Shown here piece after piece: positions 24,269 to 35,599 of a stretch of DNA of 64,000 nt (the stretch's first letter is position 1; every line of letters starts with the position of its first letter). The position numbers and the translations under genes are program-made. Under the pieces are notes generated by a model. The model saw only the letters and a list, made by a program, of their open reading frames with translations, was not told where the DNA came from and searched no databases. This DNA comes from Podocnemis expansa (Eukaryota; Chordata; Testudines; Podocnemididae), in assembly GCA_007922195.1 (NCBI GenBank), contig ML681981.1, positions 9,502,318 through 9,566,317 of the forward strand, read 5' to 3'.

Positions 24269-25261
24269 CAGCTATGTCTACCCTATGGCAGCAAATTCAC
24301 TACCATCCAATAAATCTATCCAGTTGGATTGTGCAGAAGTAAAGACCCACTCAATTGATCCAGAAGTCAATCTAATAAAACTTTCTCCAAAAAAGAGTAG
24401 TGATGCTTTGATGGCCACTCATTTCCCCTCAGCACAGCATGTTACCAAACGTGCTCTGAGGGCTGGTTAAAACCAAAACCTCACTTTGACCCATGGACCG
24501 TGACCCTCTTCACACCCAGAGTAACATAATATGTACAGCTTAAATTTGTTTTAGGCTGAACCCAAAGTGTTTTTTCCAAAGACTACCACATCTGTCATTT
24601 CCTCATCTAATTAGGACAACCAAGATAACAATTCAAATAAGAGATGAGTTTATTTGCATAATAAGAATTAGAAGCAACTTAACAATTCTAGGCATAAAGT
24701 CTAACTTAGTACATAACCTGGGGGTTATCACAACAGGATCACAGAGGAGAGAATAGACAGATGCTGGGACCAAGGATAGAACTCAGGAACACAGGAAGTG
24801 GACACACATATCAGTGTACTCCAGGACTTGGGTAAGTTACCTCCTTTTTCTCATCTCTTTTTCAGCAGACAGGTTGTGTGTGTGCAGCTGACTGCCAATA
24901 CAATGGACAGCACAAAGCTTAGGGGTTGCAAAACCTTTATAGGCTGGTTTACCACAATTTTGCACATGTCCCTTAGCCTTTGGTGCACACAGTACTGTTT
25001 TATGGACATGGCACTTTAGATTCTTGCACTAGGAACTCAGCCCATTTAGAGTTCCAAATGTTCATACAAGGGGTCACATATAATTCTTTAACAATAAGCC
25101 AATTTGCATAAGGGTTTTTTTTTTTTGACTACTCAGTTTTTTTACAGGGTAACAAACATAGTGGAGACAGCACATAGAAGAGAAGTTAGGAAGTGGATGT
25201 AAGTTACACAAGCTACTCTTGTTGACTTCCACCAAATTTGCTGCGAAGTGTGGACCAGGCC
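24269..25261. mobile_element. TIR DNA transposon, copy C (about 990 bp)
   Basis: Sits between two parts of one CR1. It starts (C)AGCTATGTCTACC and ends AAGTGTGGACCAGGCC, degraded versions of the GGCTATGTCTAC / GTAGACATAGCC ends of copies A and B. The flanks can be read as a 3-bp CCA duplication, but this is not secure. No transposase frame recognised. Confidence 0.5.
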
Positions 25262-26152
25262 CAACCTACTTTCCTTCTTTGACAGGGTTACTGGCCTAGT
25301 GGATATGGGGATGTAATAAACTGGATATATCTTGATTTTAGAAAGGCTTTTAACACAGTCCCACATCATAAGCAAACTAGGAAAACAGGTCCAGATGTAA
25401 TTACTGTATGAAGGGTGCACAACTGGTTAAAAGACTGTACTCAAAGAGAAGTTGTTAATAGTTTGTTGTCCAACTGGGAGGGCATATCTAGTGGAGTTCC
25501 AGTGGTCAGTGCTGGCTTTGGTACTCATTAATGTTTTCGTTAATGACTTGGCTAATGAAGTGGAAGTATGCTTATAAAATTGGTAGATGACACTAATCTG
25601 AGACGTGGTGGTTTGCAAGTGATTTGGATGCAGAATTAGAAATCAAATGCTTTGACAAGTTGGAAAGATGGTTTGAAATCAACAAGCTGAAATTCAGTGA
25701 AGATCAGTGCAAAGAATATCACTTAGGTCAGGAAGCAAAAATATCAAAAGAATAGCTACTTAATGGGGAACAACTCCTTCAGTGGTAGCAAAGCTGAAGA
25801 GGTTCTGGAGTGCTACAGTAAACCGTAAAATAAATGAAAGTCAATAAAATGATTTAGAGGAGGAAAAGTTGGGGGGGTGTATTAACAGGAATGTTGTGTG
25901 TAAGACATGGAGGTAATTGTCTTGCTCTACTTGGCACTGGTGAGGTCTCAAATGGAGTACTGTGTCCTGGGCTAATGTGTGTGTGGGGAATAAGGAGACA
26001 ACAGTACTGGGATCCTGAGCTCAGGGAATCCCCAAAATGTCTAATGTGTGAATAAAATGAAGTAGGAGAAGGTGTGGTTCCAGTGAACATGATGTGCTGG
26101 GCCCCAAATTTCTATTAATGGACCTCTTTATGTTCAATACTGGTGCCACCCT

Positions 26153-26268
26153 TAGAGTGACCAGGTGTCCTGATTTTATGAGGACAGTTCTGCTATTCAG
26201 GACTTTTTCTGACATGGGTGCCTATTACTCCCCACTCCCCTCCTCATTTTTCACACTTGGTCATCCTA
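26153..26268. mobile_element. small hAT-type MITE (116 bp), family M1
   Basis: Ends TAGAGTGACCAGGTGTCC and CACTTGGTCATCCTA. Duplications GCCACCCT (26145-26152) and GCCACACT (26269-26276) agree at 7 of 8. Removing it rejoins a CR1 'CACCACACTTT'-type stretch. Same family as 16903-17026. Confidence 0.8.
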
Positions 26269-26625
26269 GCCACACTCTGACATGTTTGGACAGATATAAG
26301 AAAGAGTATCCAGAAGACAACAACAAAAAATAATAAAAGGTTTGGCAAACCTGGGCTATGATGAAAGGTTAAAAAAATAGAGAGTGTGCTTTGTCATGAG
26401 AAAAGACAACAGGTGGGGGTAGGGAGAGGGGAAATCTGATAAGTCTTCAAATATGTTAAAGACTTTTATGAACAGGATAATGATCAATTGTTTTCCATGT
26501 CCTTTGAAGGTAGGACAAGAGGTAGTGGTTTTAATTTGCAGCAATGGAGATTTAGATTTGATAGCAGAAGAAGGTTTCTAATTAAGAGTAGTTAAGTGCT
26601 GGAATAGGCTTTTGAGAAACATGTG

Positions 26626-28174
26626 CTCTGCTTCCTCCAGAGCTAGGGAGTCCAGTTTCTGTGCAGTGAATTATATGGGATGTTGACAACTGTAGACTAC
26701 CCTTCCATGCGTCCCCAAGTAGGACCTGCAAAGACAACCACAGGACTCTGGGGCTTATCTTGCAATCTTAGACTGCATTGCATTTGTGTTTTAATAATTA
26801 TTGTGCATTTGATTAATTTAAGTCACTAAAGTCTGAATCAGCACAGTCTGATATGTTGACATTTAAACTGTCAGCATTTGTAGTTGGTGTTATCTTAAAT
26901 GCTTTTAGTCAGTTTAAGAGTTGTTGGGGAGCATTGCAGTTTTGGGTTCTTCTAGAATTTGTTTATAATTAACCACTTTAATGATGAATGTGTAGTTCTG
27001 AAATATCAGCAGTTAATTATTTAAATGCTCATAGAGAATCATATGAATATGCAAATAAAGCCAGACACAAACAGCATGAGACAGTCTGCAAATAAATGGA
27101 GCAAAAGATAAAATTTAGAGTGTGTAGGATACAGCTAAATATTTACTCAAGTTATTAAACAGTTCTATCAAGCTAAATATGTATTCCTTAATACCTTCCC
27201 ATAATTTTTTAAAAGATGGCTATAAAACTATCAGAAATAGTGAAGCATAAGTGAAATGATTGACTTCCCCAGTCAACTGGAATATTGCAGACCCTGTATT
27301 TTGTAACATCAAGGATGGCAGTTCATCTGCTGTAGGTATCATTAATCTTTACAGCTCATTCATTCATGAGGAAGATGGATGAATTAAAGTCAATAGGAAT
27401 TGAACAGCTAAAGGCTCATGTAATGCTTTGGAAGCACAGAGGACTAGGAACACGACATTCATTTTAAGGATATCATACTATTGGCTCTAATCTTGTGAAT
27501 GGATCAGTGCAGGCAAGGTTTTATGCCCACATAGATAGCCACTGACTTTAGCTTGCCCCCACATAATCCAGGACTGGGGATCTACAACTGGAAATAACTG
27601 TCAGAGATATAGCAGAATACATTTATTGCCTATGTGTGTCTAGAAATGAGATGTTGGAGGAAAAAAAAGCCTGAATTTCTAGCTCTGATCTATTTATATG
27701 AAGAAACGGTGGTTTATCAATGAGAGTTATTTAATATACTTTAAAGGAACGAAGCTGCAAAAACTCAGATTATGGGAAGCAAATCAAGAGCCCTGATCCT
27801 ACAAACACTACGTAGGTATGACTACTGAAGTCAATACATCAGCACTGTAGCAACGTCCTTGAGGAACAGTTTCTACTATTGCTGATTGACTAGGAGAGTC
27901 CATTCCTTTCTGGCAAACTTTAACCTGGCTTCAGTTATACAGCCTCTGTCACCCTATATTTAAGTTACAGCAATGCAATATGCCTGGTGATAAACTCATT
28001 AGCCCTTAGGAATCTCCATCTACCATAAAACTCTAGTCCATCTTCTCAGCAGCAAGTGACTACGAACAAATCAGATCTCATCTCTGCTCTCCACACTGGC
28101 TTCCTAAAGAACAGGGGTGACTAAACATACTGACGTGAAAGACCTCCCTTCTTGCTGGGCAGAATCCTGTAACC
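26626..28174. other. no recognisable feature
   Basis: AT-rich, apparently unique sequence; nothing recognised on either strand. Confidence 0.45.
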
Positions 28175-28230
28175 CAGTCGTTCTCAACTTTTCATTGGTC
28201 ATGACACACTTGGCAGCATATTGTGATTCT
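28175..28230. repeat. hAT-type terminus, partner not found
   Basis: CAGTCGTTCTCAACTTTTC followed by ATGACACACTTGGCAGCA resembles the end of a hAT MITE (compare 40116). No partner end found. The C-rich sequence to about 28850 creates a proline-rich 186-codon frame that is compositional. Confidence 0.4.
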
Positions 28231-28989
28231 GCTGGACAGACTAGCCCACTCCCTCCAGGCCAAATTCAGCTATCTCCCCGGCTCTCTGCAACACACTTAC
28301 TGCAGTGTGGTGATACACAGGGGGTAAAGTATAATTTGGTGAGCCCTGGAACCCTCCAATATTGGTGGGCCCCCCTCACACTGGTGCAGGTTCCCCTTGA
28401 ACCAATGCAGGACCCCCTCACATACCCCAGCTACTGCAGCCCTTCCCCAGCTACTGGTCTTCACATGCTTTTCCACCACCTCAGCTACTCTGCCCCATAC
28501 ACCTACCCCCCACCCCAGCTACTGCCCCTGGCCCCCATCTTGCCACTGGTCCCCCAACCCTTCCCTAACTCCCCCATCCCATGCAGTCTTCCCCCGCTTG
28601 CCCTGGGCCGACACCCTCCTCTGTGCCCTTTGCATACCAGGCTGGCTCGTGGGTCCCTGAACCAGAGATTTCTCTAACATTCCCCCTGCACCCCACCAAA
28701 TTTCCCAATACCCCCCAGTTGTCACCTAGTAACAGTGTTATACCAAATTAGTGAGCATCCCCTACACCCCCTTAAACCTCCTCCTACACCCCTTCAATTT
28801 CAAGTCCTAGGAAGAATGCTGCCCTGATCCCCCTCCAGGGCCCCCTTACCTGGCCAACATGTCACTGGCATGGCCCTGGCCCATGCTGAGGCTCCAGCCT
28901 GAGCCTGCTCAGAGGCTCTGAGCATGCTCAGTGAGAGCAGACTCAGGCCAGAGTCTCAGCCCAGGCTGGGATAGCTCCCCTGCTTCCTG

Positions 28990-29210
28990 GAATGCGGCAG
29001 AACGCCATTCTGAGGCCTGCAATTTTTAGGGGCTCAGCGCTGGGGCGCCTAAAAATAGAAAATGGAGCTGGAATGCTGCATTCCAGGGCCTGCTATTTTT
29101 AAATGGTGGGCCCTGGACACAGCATTCTGGCTCCATTTTCTATTTTTGGGTGCCATGGAACGCTGAGCCCCTAAAAATAGTAGGCCCCGGAACAGCATTC
29201 TAGGGCATTC
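28990..29210. repeat. 220-bp imperfect palindrome
   Basis: The left arm (28990-29100) and right arm (29101-29210) are reverse complements over roughly 110 bp. Shared blocks in the same reading sense are AATTTTTAGGGGCTCAGCG, AAAAATAGAAAATGGAGC, GAATGCTG and CCAGGGCC. Each arm holds two related GAATGC...TATTTTTA sub-blocks. There is almost no loop. Compatible with a foldback MITE or an inverted dimer. No TSD identified. Confidence 0.7.
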
Positions 29211-29498
29211 CCCCTTAGTTTAACTCCTGGTGACACAGTAATGTATCCTGGCACATAGCCTCACCACTCTGTTGTAGAGGAGAAGCTCTGAGCTCCCCAT
29301 CCCAGTCTGGTAGGTAAAGAATGAGGGATGGGGACTGGAGGCTTCTCAAGCTGCACTTTAACTATAAAAAAAGCTGAATGTGGCACATGAGCCGTATTTT
29401 GGCCTCTCCAGTACAGAATGTCAAATCAAATTCAAGTTCTCAGTCCTTATTTTTAAGGTGCTTAATGTCATAGGCCCAAGATATTCTAAAAGATAGGT

Positions 29499-30050
29499 AT
29501 GTCTTGGATGAAGATTGTGATCAGTAACTTCACTCTTCAGGCCCAGCAGCCCCCTAATCTCAAACAGATTCTCACCAGCAACTACAGATCTAACAACAGG
29601 AACATTGAAGCAGGCACACACCCCTGCAAAAAACCACGCTGCCAAGTCTGCCCACATATCTACACAACAGACACTATCATAGGTCCTAATCAAGCCTGCT
29701 ACTCCATCAAAGGCTCATTTACGTGCTCATCTACTAATGTGATCTATGCCATCATGTGCAAGAAATGCCCCAACACCTTATATTTTGGACAAACAGGGCC
29801 ATCGCTCCGTAAGAGACTGAATGAGCACAGAGCTGATATCAGAAATCAAAGAACAAAGAAACCAGTTGCTGAGCACTTCCATCTTCCTAATCACTCGATG
29901 ACGGATTTGTTAACGACTGTCATTAGAACTGTACCTGGGACATCAAGACTTCAAAGAGAAACAGCTGAACTCGAATTAATATGCAAGCTAAATTCTGTGA
30001 AAGCAGGACTTAATCGAGACTATGGGTTCTTTTCCCATTACAAAGGGTAA
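29499..30050 (+). pseudogene. Penelope GIY-YIG endonuclease, open frame without its RT
   Basis: A 183-codon frame; Penelope similarity starts at about residue 18. A cysteine cluster CKKPRCQVCPH (43-53) comes before the nuclease core VIYAIMCKKCPNTLYFGQTG, where VIY (81-83) and YFG (95-97) stand for the GIY and YIG strands. LRKRLNEHRADIRN (103-116) supplies the usual arginine, and VAEHF supplies Glu125. The frame runs uninterrupted to the natural-looking end GFFSHYKG. The domain nicks the target in intact Penelope elements. With the RT missing and the ATG in flanking sequence this is a truncated copy, although the domain looks intact, much unlike copy 1. Confidence 0.85.
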
Positions 30051-30316
30051 TTTGACTTCAGGCTTCCCATGGTTTGAGCCTATAAACTGCTCTGATTTGC
30101 TGTTACTTTATGACCTGATCCTATGTTTTACACCCCCTTGCATTTAGTTTCATTCCTTTCTGTAAGTTCACCCATCTTCGAAGCATCTGAGGAAGTGGGA
30201 TCTTCTCCCATGAAAGCTCATGCAAAAAATAAATCTGTTAGTCTTAAAGTGCCACACAACTGCTTGTTGGTTTTTTTACTGGACTAGACTAACACGGGTA
30301 TCCTTTTGAAATTGAC
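29552..30316 (+). mobile_element. Penelope-like retroelement 3' part (copy 2)
   Basis: A 5'-truncated copy holding the endonuclease region and the full tail: CATCTGAGGAAGTGGGATC, TCCCATGAAAGCTCATGC, AAATAAATCTGTTAGTC, AAAGTGCCACACAACTGC and GACTAACACGGGTATCC. The start is placed where similarity to copy 1 (CCCCTAATCTCAAACAG) becomes clear; no TSD was resolved. Confidence 0.85.
30187..30223 (+). ncRNA. hammerhead-ribozyme-like core in the Penelope tail
   Basis: CTGAGGA (30187-30193) fits the CUGANGA core; a helix II hairpin follows (TGGGA/TCCCA), then GAAA (30212-30215), then a short GC-TCAT-GC helix III. The base expected as U before the cleavage site is A here, so this copy is probably inactive. 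Hammerheads are known from Penelope-like elements; the assignment here is inference from sequence order and pairing. Confidence 0.45.
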
Positions 30317-30560
30317 ATAGGGTAAAGCTGTTCTGTGAAAGAGATGGAGTGATCTCAGGGGCTGATCTGAGGCTGTGGAATGAACTACACCAGAAACTAA
30401 GAACCATCATAAACCTCACCATTTTCCACTCCAAATATACTTCTTCAGCCATGCCTTCTCTAATACAAACATATTTAAAACAAACAAAACCCTATCAAAG
30501 CAAACACTCCATTGCTCACACAAATATCCTGCTGGGCAGAGAATGAGACAGAGAATGAAA

Positions 30561-31328
30561 CGCGCATGGCAGCATTGGTCATGTCACTTAAAACCCTACT
30601 GTAAGGTGGTCACATGCTACAGTGATGAGGTCAGTACAAGGACCTGAACAGAATGGGCAAAAAATTATGTTTTTGCAGGATTATGGCCCAATTCTCTATG
30701 GTACATACGGTACATATTCAACATCTTTCCAAGCCTGCAGTGGTTTTTTTTCTTTTGTGTTAGTACTTGTCATAGCTGTTCACCACTTACATCATTACCA
30801 TCCCCTACTCCCATATCCGTTGGTCTGTAAAGCATGTTTCAAAATGCTGACATTTTGCCCCCACACATTCTAAATAACTTAAGTGCATTCCACTTATCAG
30901 CCTTAACTCTACATGATAAATGTAACATATTGCATGTCTGATCTCACAATGTGATTGCAACAGCATGCCTTGTGAAGTCATTTATTTATGCAGAAAAATT
31001 CTAAATCTTCAGGGAGACTGGGAAGGAAAACTCTTCCCATCTGTCAACAAGTTTCACCTGCACTGCTCACCTTTATTAAGGGAATGGATAATATTGATGA
31101 CCAGCCCCTGAAAGAATCAGTCATGAATCTAAACTTTAAATCTGGAACTGACACAATCCAGCAACAAATAATAATAAACCAACCTGGACAAATCTACCCA
31201 CTGAGAAAAGCTTTTGCAGCCAATGGGGGAAGACAGTCTAGGCTCATCTTGCAATTTTTTAAACTTTTGCTCTCATGCACAGATTATAGAGACTTGATCT
31301 TGCTAAGACTTATACATATGTCTAAATT
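30561..31328. other. no recognisable feature
   Basis: AT-rich sequence; frames 30622-30873 and 30988-31341 are unrecognised. Confidence 0.45.
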
Positions 31329-31372
31329 CCATAGATTTTGAGGCCAGAAGGGACTGCTCTGATTATCTAGTT

Positions 31373-31546
31373 CAATGGTTCTTAAACCTATTTATTATTG
31401 GGGGGTCACATATACAGCTCTCTGTGTAATATGTGGGCCACATCCACACAATATGGTATCTGTATGGTTCAGAAGATGTCACAGGAGCTGCAGCTGTATG
31501 CTGATTGGGCTGCAGCTGGCCCACAGGCTGTGGGTTAAGAACCCCG
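31373..31546. mobile_element. hAT-type MITE (174 bp) inside CR1
   Basis: Ends CAATGGTTCTTAAACC and GGGTTAAGAACCCCG are inverted repeats. Flanks ATCTAGTT and ATTTAATC match the CR1 target ATCTAGTC at 7 and 6 of 8 bases, so the insertion point is secure although the TSD has decayed. Confidence 0.75.
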
Positions 31547-31966
31547 ATTTAATCTGACTTCCTGTATAACACAGACCGTAGAACTGCCCCAAAATTCCAA
31601 GAGCAGATCTCTTAAAAAAAATCCTGTACTGATTTTTTTTTTAAGTCAGTGATGGAGAATCCACTATGACCCTTGATAAATTTTGACAATGGATAATTAC
31701 ACTCACTGTTTAAAAAAAATGCTTTATCTGCAGTCTGAATTTGTCTAGCTTCAACTTCCAGTCACTGGATTGTGTTATACTCTTCTTTGTTACAACAAAG
31801 AGCCGTCTATTAAATAACTGATCCCCACATAAATACTTAGTGTAATCATGCCAATCCTCAATTTACCCTTTGTCATTCTAAATAGATTGAGGCTATCACT
31901 GTGAAGTATGGCTTCTAGTCCTTTAATTGTTCATGTGACTTTTCTCTGAACCTTCTCTAAGATATT

Positions 31967-32409
31967 TGCACCCTGGCAGACTCTGTGAGTCTTGAATCCA
32001 GGTTCCTGGGGTCCTAGAGTCATACTCCAATCTGCCAGCCAGCAGTTGACAAGGAGTATTTAGCACTGGACCTGGCACAGAAGCCCCACCCCTATGCTCT
32101 GATTGGGAGAGCTTCAAGGCTTCTTATTGGGTCAGATCGCCTATTTAAGAAAGAGGAAACCCTGAGCCATTGTATGTACAGTTAGGTTTTACCTTGTTGT
32201 TGGTTTGATGATGATCTGTTTTCTATTCCTGGTCTCCTAGTAGCCTGACTTGGTCTGACTGTTGGTAACTGAAGCCTGCTCTCAGATTTGTCTCTCAGTT
32301 CTGATGTCTTGAAGGCTAACCTGATTCCTGGTAATTGATTCCTGGAGTATTGATGTGTGCCTAATGCTTAATCTGTTGGTGAGGCTGCCCATTCCTTGGC
32401 TCTGACACA
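31967..32409. mobile_element. solo LTR (443 bp) inside CR1
   Basis: Begins TGCACCCTGG and ends TCTGACACA, with perfect 5-bp TSDs ATATT (31962-31966 and 32410-32414). Removing it restores the CR1 sequence. A TATTTAA box at 32142-32148 is consistent with an LTR promoter on the plus strand. No internal retroviral genes. Unlike the 910-bp LTR by eye, so a separate family. Confidence 0.8.
32142..32148 (+). promoter_or_regulatory. TATA-like box of the 443-bp LTR
   Basis: TATTTAA about 176 bp into the LTR, after a run containing GATTGGGAGAG (an inverted CCAAT-like element). Confidence 0.35.
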
Positions 32410-32700
32410 ATATTCTTGTATTAGGGGCACCAGACCTGGACACTAGTCCGGCAGCAGTCACACCAGTGTTAATTACAGAAGTAAAATTGTCTCCACTCCT
32501 ACTTGACTTCTCTTTATGCATTCCAGGATTGCATTAGCTCCTTTTGCCACAGTGTCACATTGGGATTTCATTATCCACCATAACCTGTAAATCTTTTCTT
32601 TCTGAGTTACTGTTTCCCAGGATAGAGTCCCCCATCTTAAAACTTTATGTAATTCCTTTGAAGTCCTGCAGAGTTTATTTACTGGGACTACTTGTATGTG

Positions 32701-35417
32701 TTACAATTAAGCATGTATGTAGGTATTTGAAGCATAGATGATGGTGCTGGGAGGAGCTGTCACTCAATACCATGGTCCAACCATTTTTTGACAGTCAAAC
32801 CTGAATGATGATGTGAACCTGCATGTCAGGTTTGCAAAGCCATTCATTCAGTTTTGGAAGGGGTGGGTGTAGTGGGCAATGGACAGGGAGCTAAGCTGGC
32901 TAAAAAGGAAAGCAGAAAGTCGAGTGGGGAAGCAAATCTATTGCCTCCCCACGCCACTTCAAATGGTACTCTACAGCCTCTGACCTGCAGGATCTGGGCC
33001 TAAATGAGGTGATCTGCCAGGGAACACATTTTCAGGACCAGCTGTTGCCTCATAGAAGTAAATGGGGTCTTTATTAGATAAGCTGGTCCTCCAGATGTAC
33101 TTATAACACTATTTATATCATGCCACTGAAGCTATTTTTACAAACTGAGTGTGAGAGACTTATGGGCTCTCATGATCATTAGAAGGCACAATATATTGCC
33201 AAGTGACATTAACAATATTTAATGTGTTCAGCCATTGCCAGAAAATTATATCATACTTTTTAAAACTCTTGCTTTTATGACCAGACTTTAGAGAAGCTAT
33301 GCAATGTATTGTACAACAGTCACTACAGAGAGAATAGTAATAGTGGGTTTATATCTCTTGAACAGAAGAAAATGACACTCTACTGTACCATTAGTGAGAG
33401 ATCTTGTTAGGGTTTTTAATCCCATCTTTAATTTGCATTGTAGAGATCTGAGACTATGGATGAAGACCCCATTGTTCTCAGTGGTGTACTGTCAGTGTGT
33501 GATGTTCAAAGTAGGTAGGAGTCCATCATAATTACCATAAGCACTGTAGAAAATCACAATCCGCTGTGTGTTTCTGGATAGAAAATTGCTACTCTTAAGT
33601 TATGAACATTATGCAAAGCCTCATATTGTCAGAAGATTTGAGTAAAATGACAAGCCCAATGACAAAGTTAAAAACAAAAGCATCCTAAAACACATGGTAG
33701 AGAAGTGACCTGTCTGGAATATGCTGACTATCTTTATTCCTACTTTCCTTTCCCGGCCCAGGAAACAAATTTTCACAGACTGATGTAATAATAGATTTAC
33801 CTGTGATTCAGACCCTTAGGGATTTGAGCTAAGGCTTTTGAAAGCAGTTCAGAGGATTTAAACACATCATTTTTAAAACTTAAATCCCTTAAACTACTGT
33901 GAAAATCCTCAACCTTAGATTCTTCCTGCCAGTGTAAGAGGCTACCTGTCTTCAGTTCTTAAAAGACTTGTGAATTACTAAGCTATACATATAGGGGGTG
34001 GACCCAGCAGAGGCTAAGCAAACCAGAAGAATATGGCTAAAGAGTTAAGGACTGCTTGACCTGTAGACTTTGTGCTAAGATTTGATTATCTAAAACTAAA
34101 GCCTTAACTAGAATTGTGAAGTTTGTGAAATATGGTCTTAAACTTGCTCTATCCTTTGAATGAATTTTTTCTTAGCTGTTGTAGAATTCTTTATTTACAC
34201 TGTTGCCTATTTAAATTGATCTTAATGTTTCTCTAATGAAATGTATGTGAGTTATCATTGCCTTTGATATATTTTAAAAGAAGATGGCTGCTCATTTTAG
34301 TGTTTTTATAAGGTGTAGTACATTTACATTTGCTTCATTGATTACAAAATGATTTCAGCAGAAGTAATCAGAACATATGAGCTCTAAGTATTTTCTGATT
34401 AAGGTTAACTTTAAGTTTCTGAAGCTATCTGGAGGTTTGTACCCCAATCTGTTTAGTTCATATTATTATAATTAAAACTTTACTGCAGTTGTGGTGACTT
34501 AGAATGAGACAGGGAGGTCACAGGTGGGAAGAATATTTGAAATGCAAACTGCCTTGATTAATGCCAAGTCAGAAAGGGTAAAAATTTAAACTAGGGAGGA
34601 GCCAACAGTTAGTAGGCTCCTATAAAAGACAATGAATGCATGGTATTAGGTAGCTTGTCACCCAAAGGGAAGAGAACTCTGTTTTTCTTTATCTTCTGAA
34701 TACTTGTGTCCCCTTCCCATAAACTGAAAATCTTATTGTTTCTTAAATAATACCATGACTTTTTTTTTTAACTTTGTAGGATAACCTGAACCTTCCACAG
34801 GTGCAGGCTATATAGTAGGACAGCAACAACCTTCCCAGTTCCTTAGAGAATTAGCTTCAGGTATATGGAAATAGAGCTTGCTTAGTGAAGAATCTTTTTA
34901 CAGGTGAGAACTGCCTGGTTATCCTTTTGCAACTTAAGGATATTAATAACATGACAACAGTTCTGAAACTCCTCCTCCCCCTTTAGCTACCCCATTGTTT
35001 GAAAATTACAATACTCTGTTGCCCCAGTAAGACCAGTAGCTGGATATAGTTCTAACATTTATTATAGCTGTATTCTGTGAGGAGGTAGTAGAATACTGTA
35101 TATGCTGATTGTTAAACTAGCGTTTCACAGGTAAAAATTAGGCAACTGAATCCAGGGACAAATTACCCAAGTCCAAAGTTAGGTGCAGCTGAGATTCTGG
35201 AAACCAGTATTAGACTCCTACCCTGATCCTGCAGCCCCCGCAAATTTCTTGGTGCCTTTTTTTTTCTTTCAAAGTTCCATAGGTGTGTAAGTTTCTACCC
35301 CTAGGTATGTGTACAATATCTCATTCTACATGTCCAGTGGGCAGATTTGATAGCTATGCCCAGAGAATCAGGCCATATACAAAAACCCAAGAAGCCATAG
35401 TCCTCCCTTAACTCTTA
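32701..35417. other. 2.7 kb without a recognisable feature
   Basis: AT-rich, apparently unique sequence, no sizeable frames. Confidence 0.45.
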
Positions 35418-35530
35418 ACTAGTGGTTAGCATGCTCACCCAGAAAGTGGAAGACCTAGATTTAATTAACCGCTATTTGAATGACAGTCTTCCAGGATAGT
35501 GCTCTAACCACTAGGATGTGGGATGTTCTG
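35418..35530 (+). mobile_element. tRNA-derived SINE-like sequence
   Basis: An A-box-like TGGTTAGCATGCTC precedes CACCCAGAAAGTGGAAGACC and a B-box-like GATTTAATTAACC, in the order and spacing of a tRNA-headed SINE; CTCTAACCACTAGGATGTGG follows. Decayed. The 148-codon frame from 35518 starts in its tail and is not recognised. Confidence 0.5.
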
Positions 35531-35599
35531 ATGTTGAACTCCCTCAGTCTCATGTTAGCATGCATCCACTTTGGAGAAATAACTATTGGAGTAGAAGGA

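Larger units (their letters stand above)
24120..26625 (+). mobile_element. old CR1 LINE, interrupted
   Basis: The RT region begins at 24150-24262 (LEDNMVIRNS, then HGFFRKKSCKT) and resumes at 25262 (SFFDRVTGLVD), exactly where intact CR1s are continuous, so the 1-kb between is an insertion. The CR1 continues through an AFNTVPHH-type stretch and KLERWFEINKL, is broken by unassigned sequence (about 25975-26125) and by MITE 26153-26268, and ends near 26625. Many stops; an ancient copy. Confidence 0.75.
29430..30560 (+). repeat. unclassified dispersed repeat split by a Penelope
   Basis: The left part (29450-29550: AAGGTGCTTAATG, GGCCCAAGATATTC, GATGAAGATTGTGATCAG) and the right part (30317-30560: GAGGCTGTGGAATGAAC, then ACCATCATAAACCTCACCA) resemble, from memory, one continuous sauropsid LINE-like 3' region, with the Penelope inserted between. 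Family not named. Confidence 0.35.
31329..32700 (-). mobile_element. CR1 LINE on the minus strand, carrying two insertions
   Basis: The plus strand reads as the reverse complement of a CR1 C-terminal coding region and 3' end: GAGGCCAGAAGGGACTG, TCCTGTATAACACAGACC, GTCTGAATTTGTCTAGC, TTCTCTGAACCTTCTC, CCAGACCTGGACACTAG and GCATTAGCTCCTTTTGC, in the expected order. It is split by MITE 31373-31546 and solo LTR 31967-32409; removing either with one TSD copy restores continuity. The 5' limit near 32700 is approximate. Related plus-strand copies lie at 47400-47656 and 51010-51845. Confidence 0.8.

Noticed and set aside
28117..28677. 186-codon proline-rich frame
   Set aside because: C-rich low-complexity sequence after a hAT-like terminus; no domain.
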